Below are positions 43,212-52,464 of a stretch of DNA of 64,000 bases, one piece after another. The DNA is from Vandammella animalimorsus (GTDB lineage: Bacteria; Pseudomonadota; Gammaproteobacteria; Burkholderiales; Burkholderiaceae_C). The stretch's first letter is position 1. Each line of letters opens with the position of its first letter. Position numbers and translations under genes: made by a program. The stretch lies in NCBI RefSeq assembly GCF_002285285.1, contig NZ_NSJF01000002.1, positions 434,001 through 498,000 of the forward strand, read 5' to 3'. The notes beneath the pieces were generated by a model. That model did no database searches. It saw nothing but the letters and a program-made list of their open reading frames with translations, and had not been told where the DNA came from.

Positions 43212-44195
43212 TTACTGGCCTTTCTTGTAGGCGTCCAGCAGGGTCTGGCCGTCCGCGCCGGCGCTCTTGAGCCATTCGGCCTGCATGGTCTCGCCCACCT
43301 TGGCCAGATCGGCCTTGAGCTGGGCGCTGGGTTCGAGCACTTGCATGCCTTCTTGCTTGAGCTTTTCCATGGACTGCTGCGTGACCTCCTTGGAGCGTGC
43401 CCAGCCGCGCTCCTCGGCGGCGGCGGCGGCCTTTTTCACGGCCTCTTGCGCAGCGGCGTCCAGGCCCTTGAAGGCGCGTGCATTGGCCACGACGATGTTC
43501 TTGGGCAGCCAGGCCTGCACGTCGTAGTAGTACTTCATGCTCTCGTAGAGCTTTTTGTCGGTGCCGGTGGAGCCCGAGGTCATCAGCGTCTCGACCGCGC
43601 CGGTGGCCAGGGCCTGCGACAGCTCGGCCTCCTGGATGGTCACCGGCTGCGCGCCGACCAGCTCGGCAATGCGCGAGGTGGCCGGGCTGTAGGCGCGCAT
43701 CTTCATGCCCTTGAGTTCGGCGGCCGATTCAATGGGCTTTTTCGAGAACAGGCCCTGCGGCGGCCAGGGCACGGCGTACAGCAGCACCATGCCTTGCTCG
43801 CCGAGCTTTTTCTCCAGCAGCGGCTTTTGCGCCTGGTAGAGCTGCTGGGCTTGCTCATAGCTGGTGGCCAGGAAGGGCAGGCCATCGGCGCCGAACAGCG
43901 GCCACTCGTTCTGGTGGCCCACGAGCAGGAACTCACCGGCCTGCACCTGGCCGCCCTGCAGCGCGCGCTTGATCTCCGGGCCCTTGAACAGCGAGGCGCC
44001 GGGGTGTGGCGTGATGCGCAGCTGCCCGCCGGTGGCGCTTTCCACGTCCTTGGCGAACTGGGCGATGTTTTCCGAGTGGAAGTTGAAAGCCGGGTAGGGC
44101 GAGGGCAGATCCCACTTGGTCTGGGCCTGGGCGGGAAGGGCGGCAAGGGCGCTGCTGAGCACAGCAGCGGCGGCAATGAAGGAACGGCGTTGCAT
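43212..44195 (-). CDS. dctP: TRAP transporter solute-binding protein DctP
   Basis: The periplasmic receptor of the TRAP system, 327 residues. Signal peptide MQRRSFIAAAAVLSSALAAL, cleaved after AQAQ. Mature start TKWDLPSPYPAFNFHSENIA; the ligand-binding arginine region typical of DctP lies in ELKGMKMRAYSPATSRIAEL. AGGAG precedes the ATG at 44195; upstream in-frame sequence lacks a signal. The gene begins the dctPQM transcript, and a dyad in its upstream region may be the operator of the adjacent GntR protein. Confidence 0.94.
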   Translation of the reverse strand: MQRRSFIAAAAVLSSALAALPAQAQTKWDLPSPYPAFNFHSENIAQFAKDVESATGGQLRITPHPGASLFKGPEIKRALQGGQVQAGEFLLVGHQNEWPLFGADGLPFLATSYEQAQQLYQAQKPLLEKKLGEQGMVLLYAVPWPPQGLFSKKPIESAAELKGMKMRAYSPATSRIAELVGAQPVTIQEAELSQALATGAVETLMTSGSTGTDKKLYESMKYYYDVQAWLPKNIVVANARAFKGLDAAAQEAVKKAAAAAEERGWARSKEVTQQSMEKLKQEGMQVLEPSAQLKADLAKVGETMQAEWLKSAGADGQTLLDAYKKGQ

Positions 44196-44335
44196 GGACA
44201 AGGCTCCTGACTGGTTGGGCAAGGGGGTCGGCGGGCTCTATCCCCCTAGGGGTTGGCAAAAAACAGGCCTGTGTCGTGCCGCCGGTGGCCTGTGCGTGGT
44301 TGAAATTCCGACTGGGTGTTGATCTAATGGCCAAG

Positions 44336-44348
44336 ATTGTTCAACAAT
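44336..44348. promoter_or_regulatory. Candidate GntR operator upstream of dctP
   Basis: ATTGT-TCA-ACAAT is a perfect dyad of 5-bp arms. FadR-subfamily operators commonly contain TTGT...ACAA arms. It lies between dctP and the GntR gene, 140 bases before the dctP start. Confidence 0.4.
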
Positions 44349-44426
44349 GTGCATCCTACTCTGCTTTGGTCTGTCATTCTGTCCCGTAGATTCCCCAATG
44401 CCTGCCGACGCGGCGCTGGCATCGCC

Positions 44427-45113
44427 TCAAAGACTGCAGCGCCCGTACACGGCCAGCACCATGCGTTCGGATTGCACCAGGTACTCCTGCAGCATCTGCG
44501 CCGCAGCGGCGGGCTGGCCGTCCTCGAAGCGTTGCAGGATTTGCGCATTCAGCTCCACGTAGGGCGCGTGCAGATACTGCTCGTCGCCCAGCAGGCCAAA
44601 GGCCAGGCGCAATTCGGCGGCAACGTTGGCAAACAGGGTCGAGAGCCGCTGGCTGTCGGCCAGCGCCACGATGGCAGCGTGAAAGGCCATGTTGGCCGTG
44701 CCGGCGGCCTGCCAGTCGCCGGCATCGCGCGCCTGGCGGGCCCGCTGCAACGCCTGGCACATCAGCTGGTGCGCCGGGTGGCGCGGCCAGGCCTGGGCCA
44801 GCGCCGGGCACTCGATGAAGCGGCGCACGCGGTAGATGTCGATGATGTCGGCCATGCGCGGCACCGCCACGGAGACGCCGCGGTTGGGCTCGTGGTGCAG
44901 CAGCCCTTCCTTGGTGAGGATGCGGAACACCTCGCGCAGCGTGTTGCGCGAGATGTCCAGCTGCTCACACATGGCGGCCTCCGACAGGTGCTGCCCGGCG
45001 CGCAACTGGCCGCAGATGAGCTGCTGGCGGATGACGTCGGCCACGGTCTCGGTCAGGCTGGGCGCGGCGGGGTGGTCGGAGGTCGTGCTGGACAAAGTGG
45101 TCGAGCGGGGCAT
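44427..45113 (-). CDS. GntR-family transcriptional regulator (FadR/FCD subfamily)
   Basis: A 228-residue repressor-type regulator. The N-terminal winged helix-turn-helix (about 18-85: [40 protein letters not shown]) is followed by an all-helical FCD ligand-binding domain (about 90-218), with metal/ligand residues such as the histidine in [14 protein letters not shown]. It lies between the TRAP operon and the divergent pxpA group, the likely targets. The ligand is probably the transported or degraded acid. The start at 45113 is followed upstream by 98 bases with a tandem repeat shared with the pxpA promoter. Confidence 0.93.
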   Translation of the reverse strand: MPRSTTLSSTTSDHPAAPSLTETVADVIRQQLICGQLRAGQHLSEAAMCEQLDISRNTLREVFRILTKEGLLHHEPNRGVSVAVPRMADIIDIYRVRRFIECPALAQAWPRHPAHQLMCQALQRARQARDAGDWQAAGTANMAFHAAIVALADSQRLSTLFANVAAELRLAFGLLGDEQYLHAPYVELNAQILQRFEDGQPAAAAQMLQEYLVQSERMVLAVYGRCSL

Positions 45114-45134
45114 ATCGGGGCAGGGCGGTCAGTA

Positions 45135-45194
45135 GCGGCGCAGTCAATGGCAGCGCAGTCAATGGCGGCGCAGTCAATGGCAGCGCGCAATCAT
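45135..45194. repeat. 15-bp tandem repeat in the gntR / pxpA promoter region
   Basis: Three full copies of GCRGCGCAGTCAATG (45135-45179) and a degenerate fourth (45180-45194). The alternating G/A at the third position shows two-unit periodicity. It occupies most of the divergent intergenic region, so copy number would alter promoter spacing; it could also be a regulator-binding array. Confidence 0.9.
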
Positions 45195-45211
45195 ATCGAC
45201 AGGAGAAGTGC

Positions 45212-46027
45212 ATGGACTTGAACAGTGACCTCGGCGAAGGCTTTGGCGCCTGGCGCATGGGCGATGACGCGCAGATGCTGCGCATCGTCACCAGCGCCAA
45301 CGTGGCCTGCGGCTTTCACGCCGGCGACGCCGCAGGCATTCTGGAGACGCTGCGCCTGGCCGCAGCCCAGGGCGTGGCCATTGGCGCGCACGTGGCCTAC
45401 CCCGATCTGGTGGGTTTTGGGCGGCGCAACATGAGCCCCAGCAGCCGCGAGCTGGTGGCCGACGTGATCTACCAGATCGGCGCCCTGCAGGGCCTGGCGC
45501 GCGCCGCAGGCACTTGCGTGCGCTACGTCAAGCCCCACGGCGCGCTGTACAACACCATCGCGCACGATCGGCGCCAGGCCGAGGACGTGATCGAGGCCAT
45601 ACTGGCCGTGGATCCGCAACTGGTGCTGATGGGCCTGGCCGGCTCGCCGCTGCTGGGCTGGGCCCAGGCGCGCGGCCTGCGCACTGTGGCGGAAATCTTT
45701 GCCGACCGCGCCTACACCGCGCAAGGCGCGCTGGTGCCGCGCGGCACGCCCGGTGCGGTGCTGCACGATGCGCAGCAGGCGGCGCAGCGCATGCTCGACT
45801 GGGTGCACACCGGCTGCCTGCCCAGCATCGATGGCCAGCGCATTCGCCTGCAGGCAGACTCCATCTGCGTGCATGGCGACAGCCCGGCGGCCGTGGCCAT
45901 GGCGCAGCAGCTGCGCCAGCAGTTGCAGGCCGCTGGCGTGGCGCTGCAGCCGTTTGCGCCGCTGCCTGCCGAGCCTGCGCCAACGACCGCTGCCACGGCC
46001 ACGCCCATTGCCGGAGGCACAGCGTGA
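45212..46027 (+). CDS. pxpA: 5-oxoprolinase subunit PxpA (LamB/YcsF family)
   Basis: PxpA is the hydrolase-like subunit of the ATP-dependent 5-oxoprolinase PxpABC that opens 5-oxoproline to glutamate. The 271-residue protein begins [19 protein letters not shown], with [18 protein letters not shown] and the [18 protein letters not shown] block, all typical. GGAGAAG precedes the ATG. The stop codon overlaps the start of the fused pxpBC gene (TGATG). The C-terminal tail (about 250-271) is a low-complexity Ala/Pro/Thr extension. Confidence 0.95.
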   Translation: MDLNSDLGEGFGAWRMGDDAQMLRIVTSANVACGFHAGDAAGILETLRLAAAQGVAIGAHVAYPDLVGFGRRNMSPSSRELVADVIYQIGALQGLARAAGTCVRYVKPHGALYNTIAHDRRQAEDVIEAILAVDPQLVLMGLAGSPLLGWAQARGLRTVAEIFADRAYTAQGALVPRGTPGAVLHDAQQAAQRMLDWVHTGCLPSIDGQRIRLQADSICVHGDSPAAVAMAQQLRQQLQAAGVALQPFAPLPAEPAPTTAATATPIAGGTA

Positions 46028-47769
46028 TGCATTGGCGCGCACTGCCCGCGGGCGATCAGGCCCTGCTGCTGGAGCTGGAGGATCTGCCCCAGACCCTGGC
46101 GCTGCTGGCGCGACTGCAGGCCGCCCAGGCGCAGGGCCTGCTGCCCGGCCTGGGCGAGATGGTGCCGGCGGCGCGCACGCTGCTGCTGCAGTTCGACCCG
46201 CACCAATGCACGGCGGCGCAGCTGCTGGCGAGCCTGCAGCCGCTGCTGCAGACGCTGACGCAGCCGCTGCAAGGGGCGCAGGAGGGTGCGGCGCGCTGCG
46301 TGCCCATCCCGGTGCGCTACGACGGCGAAGATCTGGACGCCCTGGCCGAGCTGCTGGGGCTGAGCCGCAGCGAGCTCATCGAGCGCCACACCGGCTGCGA
46401 CTATCTGGCCGCCTTTGCCGGCTTTGCGCCGGGCTTCGTCTACCTGGCCGGCGGCCATGATTGCTTTGCGCAAGTGCCGCGTCGCGCCACGCCGCGCACC
46501 CGTGTGCCGGCCGGGGCCGTGGCGCTGGCCGGCCACTTCAGCGCCATCTACCCCAAGGCCAGCCCGGGCGGCTGGCAGCTCATCGGCAGCACGCCCTGCG
46601 TGATGTGGGATTTGCAGCGCCCCGAGCCGGCGCTGATCCAGCCCGGCTGGCGCGTGCGCTTTCACGACCTGGAGCGCCCCGGCGCCAGTATCAGCTTGCC
46701 GCCCGCGCCGCCCGCGGTACCCCCGGCGCCAGCGCGGCAAGCATCGATGGCGCCGCCGCCCCAGCCTGGCGCCTGCCTGGAGGTGCGCTCGCCCGGCCTG
46801 CAAACGCTGCTGCAAGATGGCGGTCGCTCGGGCCAGACGGCCCTGGGCGTGGGGCGCAGCGGCGCGCTCGATGGCTGGGCCATGCGCGCAGCCAACCGCT
46901 GCGTGGGCAACCCGCCGGGCACGCCCGTGCTGGAAAACCTGCTGGGCCAGCTGGTGCTGGTGGCCACCGGGCCTGCCGTGCTGGCCGTCACCGGGGCCGA
47001 CGTGCCGCTGCGCATCCGCAGCGCCGATGGCCGTAGCCGCCAGGCCGCCACCGGCTGCGCGCTGACCCTGGATGCGGGCGATGAGCTGCAGCTGGGCAGC
47101 CCGCGCGCCGGCGCGCGTTGCTATGTGGCCGTGCGCGGCGGCCTGCAGGCGCCGCTGGTGCTGGGCAGCGCCGCCACCGACACGCTGGCCGGCATCGGCC
47201 CCGAGCCGCTGGCCGCCGGTGCGCGCCTGCCGCTGTTGCCAGCGGGCGCGCTGGGGCCCTTGCAAGCCGTTGATGCCGATGGCCTGACCTGGGGCGCGGC
47301 GGCCCGCGCGCTGCCACGGCCCGGCCAGACCGTGGTGCTGGACGTGCTGCCCGGCCCGCGCGCCGATTGGTTCGGCCCCCAGGCCCTGCAGCTGCTGCAG
47401 GGTCAGCCCTGGCAGGTCACGCCGCAGTCCAACCGCGTGGGCATGCGCCTGGCCGGGGCTCAGCCCTTGCAGCGCGCGCCGCAATGGGCCGGGCAAGAGC
47501 TGCCCAGCGAGGCCACCGTGGCCGGCGCGCTGCAGGTGCCCGCCAGCGGCCAGCCGGTGCTGTTTTTGGCCGATCATCCGCTCACCGGCGGCTACCCGGT
47601 GCTGGCCGTGCTGGCCAGCCACCATCTGGACCTGGCGGCGCAAATCCCCGCCGATGTCCAGCTGCGCTTTCGCCCCATAGGCCGCTGGCCGCAGGGCGAC
47701 GCGGCCTTGCCCGCAGCGCAGGCCGACGCTCCAATTTCCACCACCACCATGAAAGAACCCCCGCGATGA
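46027..47769 (+). CDS. pxpBC: Fused 5-oxoprolinase subunits PxpB-PxpC (KipI-KipA type)
   Basis: A 580-residue fusion. Residues 1-220 are the PxpB/KipI half with GCDYLAAFAGFAPGFVYLAG and VPAGAVALAGHFSAIYPKAS. A proline/alanine linker (about 225-250) leads into the PxpC/KipA half (about 255-560), with VRSPGLQTLLQDGGRSGQ and VTPQSNRVGMRLAGAQPL. In E. coli and Bacillus these are separate genes; together with PxpA they make ATP-dependent 5-oxoprolinase, and the fold is that of carboxyltransferase-like domains. The start overlaps pxpA by one base and the end overlaps the biotin carboxylase gene by ATGA. Confidence 0.93.
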   Translation: MHWRALPAGDQALLLELEDLPQTLALLARLQAAQAQGLLPGLGEMVPAARTLLLQFDPHQCTAAQLLASLQPLLQTLTQPLQGAQEGAARCVPIPVRYDGEDLDALAELLGLSRSELIERHTGCDYLAAFAGFAPGFVYLAGGHDCFAQVPRRATPRTRVPAGAVALAGHFSAIYPKASPGGWQLIGSTPCVMWDLQRPEPALIQPGWRVRFHDLERPGASISLPPAPPAVPPAPARQASMAPPPQPGACLEVRSPGLQTLLQDGGRSGQTALGVGRSGALDGWAMRAANRCVGNPPGTPVLENLLGQLVLVATGPAVLAVTGADVPLRIRSADGRSRQAATGCALTLDAGDELQLGSPRAGARCYVAVRGGLQAPLVLGSAATDTLAGIGPEPLAAGARLPLLPAGALGPLQAVDADGLTWGAAARALPRPGQTVVLDVLPGPRADWFGPQALQLLQGQPWQVTPQSNRVGMRLAGAQPLQRAPQWAGQELPSEATVAGALQVPASGQPVLFLADHPLTGGYPVLAVLASHHLDLAAQIPADVQLRFRPIGRWPQGDAALPAAQADAPISTTTMKEPPR

Positions 47770-49526
47770 TTCGCAAGGTCCTGATCGCCAACCGAGGCGA
47801 GATCGCCGTGCGCGTGGCACGCGCCTGCGCAGACTACGGCGTGCAGTCCGTGGCCGTTTATGCCGACGCCGATGCCGACGCGCTGCACGTGCGCCTGGCC
47901 GACGAAGCCTGGGCGCTGCCCGGCCAGAGTCCGGCCGACACCTATCTGAACATTGACCAGCTGCTGGACGTGGCGCGGCGCAGTGGCGCCGATGCCGTGC
48001 ACCCGGGCTACGGCTTCTTGTCCGAGCGCGCCGAATTTGCGCGCGCCGTGCTGCAGGCCGGGCTGGTGTGGATCGGCCCGCGGCCCGAGACCATCGAGGC
48101 GCTGGGCGACAAGGTCGCGGCGCGGCGCATCGCCCGCCAGGTCGGCGCGCCGCTGGCCGCCGGCAGCGACGGCCCGGTGCATAGCGCCCAGCAGGTGCTG
48201 GACTTTGCCCGCGAGCACGGCCTGCCCATCGCCATCAAGGCGGCCTTTGGCGGCGGCGGGCGCGGCCTGAAGATCGCCTGGCGCATGGAGGAAGTGGCCG
48301 AGCTGTACGAATCGGCCGTGCGCGAGGCCACGGCCGCCTTTGGCCGGGGCGAATGCTTCGTCGAGCAATTCCTGCACCAGCCGCGCCACATCGAGGCCCA
48401 GGTGCTGGCCGATGCGCACGGCCAGGTCGTTGTGGTGGGCACGCGCGATTGCTCGCTGCAGCGGCGCAACCAAAAGCTGGTGGAAGAAGCGCCTGCGCCT
48501 TTCCTCAGCGATGCGCAGCGCCAGCAAATCCACAGCGCCGCGCAGGCCATCTGCCAGGCCGCGGGCTACGTGGGCGCGGGTACGGTGGAGTTCTTGCTCG
48601 GCCAGGGCGGGCAGCTGTCCTTTCTGGAGGTCAACACCCGCTTGCAGGTCGAACACCCGGTGACCGAGGAAACCACCGGCCTGGATCTGGTGCTGGAGCA
48701 GCTGCGCATTGCCGACGGCCAGCCGCTGGCCATCACGCACACGCCCGAGCCGCGCGGCCACAGCATGGAATTTCGCATCAACGCCGAGGACGTGGCGCGC
48801 GGCTACCTGCCCACGCCAGGCACCATCGCCGTGTTCGAGGCCCCGGCCGGCCCGGGCGTGCGCCTCGATGCCGGGGTGCAGGCCGGCTCGCCCGTGCCGG
48901 GCCAGTTCGATTCGCTGATCGCCAAGCTCATCGTCAGCGGCAGCAGCCGCGCCCAGGTGCTGGCGCGCGCGCGCCGGGCGCTGCGCGAGTTCCGCATCGC
49001 TGGCGTGGCCAGCACGCTGCCCTTTCACCAGGCCGTGCTGCAGGAGCCGGACTTCACCGCCGAGCACAGCCCCTTTGCCGTGCATACCCGCTGGATCGAA
49101 ACCCAGTTCAAGGCCCCCTGGCCCATGACCGAGCGCCCCGAGCCGCCCGCGCCGGCGCTGCAGCGCAGCTTCATCGAGATTGACGGGCGACGCGTGGCGC
49201 TGGGCCTGCCAGCGCACTGGCTGGGCGCGGCCGCCGCGCAAAGCCTGGCTGCCGCCAGCGGCCAGCCGCTGCAGCAGCTGCAGCAGGCGGCAGAAGCCCC
49301 GGCCACGGCCGCGCAGGACCGGATGCTGCTGGCGCCGCTGACGGGCACCTTGCTGCGCTGGCTGGTGGCCGATGGCCAGGCCGTGCAGGCTGGCGAGGTG
49401 GTGGCCGTGATGGAGGCCATGAAGATGGAAGCGCCGATCACCGCCCCGGCCGCGGGCATGCTGCGCCTGCACGCCCAGCAGGGCAGCAGCGTGGCCGCGG
49501 GCGGTTTGCTGGCAGTGCTGGAGTAA
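47766..49526 (+). CDS. Biotin carboxylase with fused biotin carrier domain
   Basis: A 586-residue protein joining an AccC-type biotin carboxylase (about 1-450: IRKVLIANRGEIAVRVARAC, ATP-grasp loop AAFGGGGRGLKI, FLEVNTRLQVEHPVTEE) to a biotinyl domain at the C-terminus with biotinylated K553 in EAMKMEA. The layout resembles the alpha subunits of acyl-CoA or urea-type carboxylases, but no separate carboxyltransferase gene is present. It is translationally coupled to pxpBC, as biotin carboxylase genes are in some ycsF-kipI-kipA clusters. Its role with PxpABC is unknown; carboxylation of the transported acid is a guess. Confidence 0.92.
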   Translation: MIRKVLIANRGEIAVRVARACADYGVQSVAVYADADADALHVRLADEAWALPGQSPADTYLNIDQLLDVARRSGADAVHPGYGFLSERAEFARAVLQAGLVWIGPRPETIEALGDKVAARRIARQVGAPLAAGSDGPVHSAQQVLDFAREHGLPIAIKAAFGGGGRGLKIAWRMEEVAELYESAVREATAAFGRGECFVEQFLHQPRHIEAQVLADAHGQVVVVGTRDCSLQRRNQKLVEEAPAPFLSDAQRQQIHSAAQAICQAAGYVGAGTVEFLLGQGGQLSFLEVNTRLQVEHPVTEETTGLDLVLEQLRIADGQPLAITHTPEPRGHSMEFRINAEDVARGYLPTPGTIAVFEAPAGPGVRLDAGVQAGSPVPGQFDSLIAKLIVSGSSRAQVLARARRALREFRIAGVASTLPFHQAVLQEPDFTAEHSPFAVHTRWIETQFKAPWPMTERPEPPAPALQRSFIEIDGRRVALGLPAHWLGAAAAQSLAAASGQPLQQLQQAAEAPATAAQDRMLLAPLTGTLLRWLVADGQAVQAGEVVAVMEAMKMEAPITAPAAGMLRLHAQQGSSVAAGGLLAVLE

Positions 49527-49986
49527 GGTGCCCTGCTGATTGGCGAGGGCATGCGCGTGTGGCGCTGGCTGCCCGCTTGCGCAGAAGGGTGTGTGGATTG
49601 GGCCGCTGCGTGTCAGCGTCCATCAAGGGCCGAGCGAAGCGATGGCCCGTGTAGAGCCCCCTTCTGCCAGCGCCTGGGCCGTTGGCCTGACAGGGCGGGC
49701 AGGCCCACACACAGTGGGCCTGCATCGTTCATCAAATTTCGCTGCGGCTGTTTGAGCGTAGCGGCAAAGCCGCGCAGCGAGTTTCCGCAGCATCCGCCCT
49801 GGCAGGTCATCGGCACAGGTCGCCCTGGCGCGCAGCGCCGGGGTCGCGGGCAGTGGGGTCGCCTTCTTTTGCCTCCTTTTCTTGGCGAGACAAGAAAAGG
49901 AGGTGCGCCGCCGGGCGCATATCCCGGCCTCTGCACTGCCCATTCGCACGGGCCGAAGCTACCGGGCGCCATCGCATTGCATCTGC
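49527..49986. other. Intergenic region with repeats between the pxp operon and the P450 gene
   Basis: No supported gene. GCCTGACAGGGCGGGCAGGCC near 49684 and related motifs look like conserved noncoding repeat sequence. The right part holds a strong inverted repeat (49872-49903). Both flanking genes converge here, so it likely contains their terminators. Confidence 0.5.
49872..49903. terminator. 13-bp perfect inverted repeat, terminator-like
   Basis: CCTCCTTTTCTTG (49872-49884) pairs exactly with CAAGAAAAGGAGG (49891-49903) across GCGAGA. It lies between convergent genes, 84 bases from the P450 stop. It lacks a clean T-run, so termination is only likely. Confidence 0.6.
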
Positions 49987-52380
49987 TCAAAGAGACAGCA
50001 CGATCTTGTCGCCCACGGCGCGGGAGCAGCAGGCCATCATGCGGGTGTTGGCGGCGCGTTCGGTTTTGGTCAGCACCTTGTCGCGGTGGTCGATCTGGCC
50101 TTGGGCGACGGCCACTTCGCAGGTGCCGCACAGGCCCTCGCCGCAGTCGCAAGGGATGTCGAAGCCCGCAGCCTGCAGGGCCTGCAGCAGGGTTTGGTCG
50201 GCGGCCACGGGGATGTCCAGGCCCGAATCCTTGAGGTGGGCCGTGAAGCCGTGCTCCTTGGCCGGGTCGAGCACGGCGCTGTCGGTGTGGAAATGCTCGA
50301 AATGCAGCACGCCTTCGGGCCAGTTCTCGGCCATGGTTTCCAGCGCCTCGATCAGCCGCGCCGGGCCGCAGGCGTAGACGCGGGTGCCGGCGTCCACGTC
50401 GGCCAGCAGCGCGGCCAGGTCCATGCGCTGGCCCTGGTCCTTGGCGTAAAGCCGCAGCGCGGGGGCGTGATCGCGCTCAAGCCGCGCCAGCAGCGCCATG
50501 TGCGCGCGCGAGCGCGCGGCGTAGTGCAGGGTGTAGGGCTTGCCCAGGGCCTTGAGGCGGTCGGCCATGGCCATCATGGGCGTGATGCCGATGCCGCCGG
50601 CGATGAGCACGAAGCGCTGCCCCTCCTCGTCGAGCCGGAACAGGTTTTTCGGCCCGGACAGTTGCAGCTGGCTGCCCGGCTGCAGCGTGTCGCAGAAAAA
50701 GCGCGAGCCGCCGCGGCCTTCGTCCTCGCGCTGCACGACGACCTGCAGGGTGTCGCACGCGCCGTTCGGGTTGTTTGGGCCGTTCTTGTCGTTCGGGCCG
50801 GCCGGGCCGCACAGCGAGTATTTGCGGCGAAAGCCGCCGGCGATCAAGTCCACGTGGGCGCCGGCGCTCCAGGCCGGCAGAGGCTCGCCCGTGGCGCTGG
50901 CCAGCACCAGGCGCCACAGGCCCTGGCCTTCCTGGTGCTTTTCACGCACCACGACGGGGCGGGCGATGCTGTCCTTGGCGGGTGGGCCGATGTAGAACGG
51001 CGCGGGCTCGGGCATGGCTTGCGCCAGGCGCTCGGGGTTGCGCGCCGGATCCCATTCGACCCACAGTGCGTCGGGGCCGCGAAACGAGGTGTTGGGCAGG
51101 TAGCCGGGCGTCTGGCCGGGCACCAGGCGCATGTGCGGCAGGCGGCGCACGAATTCTTCGAGGAAGACGCGCATTTGCATGCGGCCGATGTTCTTGCCCA
51201 TGCACTGGTGCGCGCCGTAGCCAAAGCTCAGGTGCTCGACGGCGGCCTCGCGGTACAGATCGACCTCGCCAGGGTTTTCAAAGTGGCGCGGGTCGAAGTT
51301 GGCCGAGGCCTGCAGCAGCAGCAGCTTGCCGCCCTTGGGAATGGGCACGCCGCCGACGACGGCGTCGGCCGTGGCCACGCGCCGCCAGGCGATGATGGAG
51401 CCGGCCACGCGCAGGCATTCCTCGACGGCGTTGGGGATCAGCGCCGGGTTGTCGCACAGGGCCTGCCAGGCGCTGCGCTGCGTGAGCAGCGTCATGAAGG
51501 CGTTGGCTGTGGCGTTGGAGGTGGTCTCGTGCGCGGCGGCCAGGATGGCCATCATCATCGAACGCAGGTAGGACATGGGCACCACGTCCGGGTGCTTGCG
51601 GTGCTGGGCGATGGTTTCGTACATCCAGCCCTGGCCCTGGCCTTCGGGCTGGGCCAGCATGTCGTCGAGGATGCGCTGCGCCGTGGCCCAGAACTGGCCG
51701 ACGTTTTCGGCGATGTCGATTTGCTCCTGGGGCGTGGGCCGCCCCCAGGTGTTGAGCGTGTGCGCGGCGGCAAATTGCTGCAGCTGCTGCACGCCTTCGT
51801 CGGACACGCCCAGGAACTTGAGCGCCACGGCCAGCGGGATTTCATAGAACATCTCGCCGACCAGATCGGCGCGGCCCTTGTCGATGAAGCGATCCATGTA
51901 CTGGCGCGCCAGCGAGCGCACCATGGGCTCGAAATGGATCAACCGCTCCGGCAGGAAGGCGTCGAGCAGCAGGCGGCGGCGCTCCATGTGGTCGGGTTCG
52001 TCCTCGTTGACCATTGTGCGGCTCATGGCGTAGCCATAGCGCTGCAGGATGGCGCTGACCTCGGGCGTGGGCGGGGTGATTTTCTCCAGCGCATTGGCCG
52101 GGGAGAACAGCAGGTTGTCGCGGAACACGGCCTTGACGTCCGCATAGCGCGTGACCACCCAATAGCCCAGTTGGGGGCTCCAGAACACGGGCTCTTGCTC
52201 GCGGGCCCAGCGCACGTAATCGGCCGGGTGCTGCTGGTAGGCGGCGCTGAAGGGGTCAAACTGTGCGGCCTGGGCACTGACGGGGCAGCCATTGGGCGCC
52301 AGTGTGGCAGTGTGGGCAGCGCCACTTGCGCCACTCAATGGGCAGCCGGTGGCTGCCTGGGGTTGGGAGGTGCTGGGCAT
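49987..52380 (-). CDS. Self-sufficient cytochrome P450 - phthalate-dioxygenase-reductase fusion (CYP116B-like)
   Basis: A 797-residue single-chain monooxygenase. Residues about 30-455 are the P450: the I-helix oxygen-activation segment reads AAAHETTSN, the ExxR pair is EECLR, and the heme loop is FGYGAHQCMGKNI with C393 as ligand. Residues about 470-700 form the FMN/NAD reductase (RKYSLCGPAG, LIAGGIGITPMMAMADRL). Residues about 715-797 form a plant-type [2Fe-2S] ferredoxin with C746, C751, C754 and a cysteine in MMACCSR. Electrons pass NAD(P)H-FMN-FeS-heme. This is the CYP116B layout. A short Asn/Gly/Pro insert (NDKNGPNNPNG) interrupts the reductase. The substrate is unknown; a Bug gene and an IclR gene adjoin. 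Confidence 0.95.
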   Translation of the reverse strand: MPSTSQPQAATGCPLSGASGAAHTATLAPNGCPVSAQAAQFDPFSAAYQQHPADYVRWAREQEPVFWSPQLGYWVVTRYADVKAVFRDNLLFSPANALEKITPPTPEVSAILQRYGYAMSRTMVNEDEPDHMERRRLLLDAFLPERLIHFEPMVRSLARQYMDRFIDKGRADLVGEMFYEIPLAVALKFLGVSDEGVQQLQQFAAAHTLNTWGRPTPQEQIDIAENVGQFWATAQRILDDMLAQPEGQGQGWMYETIAQHRKHPDVVPMSYLRSMMMAILAAAHETTSNATANAFMTLLTQRSAWQALCDNPALIPNAVEECLRVAGSIIAWRRVATADAVVGGVPIPKGGKLLLLQASANFDPRHFENPGEVDLYREAAVEHLSFGYGAHQCMGKNIGRMQMRVFLEEFVRRLPHMRLVPGQTPGYLPNTSFRGPDALWVEWDPARNPERLAQAMPEPAPFYIGPPAKDSIARPVVVREKHQEGQGLWRLVLASATGEPLPAWSAGAHVDLIAGGFRRKYSLCGPAGPNDKNGPNNPNGACDTLQVVVQREDEGRGGSRFFCDTLQPGSQLQLSGPKNLFRLDEEGQRFVLIAGGIGITPMMAMADRLKALGKPYTLHYAARSRAHMALLARLERDHAPALRLYAKDQGQRMDLAALLADVDAGTRVYACGPARLIEALETMAENWPEGVLHFEHFHTDSAVLDPAKEHGFTAHLKDSGLDIPVAADQTLLQALQAAGFDIPCDCGEGLCGTCEVAVAQGQIDHRDKVLTKTERAANTRMMACCSRAVGDKIVLSL

Positions 52381-52464
52381 GGGCGTGGGGCGTGGGTCGT
52401 TGTGGCGTTCTCTGGGGCGCTGGCATGGCCATGTGGGCCTGCCAGCGCCATCCAGCGCAATCCA

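Noticed and set aside
49551-50234. Open frame after the biotin carboxylase gene
   Set aside because: No motif, no ribosome binding site, and it runs into the antisense of the P450 gene; the region looks like repeat-rich noncoding DNA between convergent genes.
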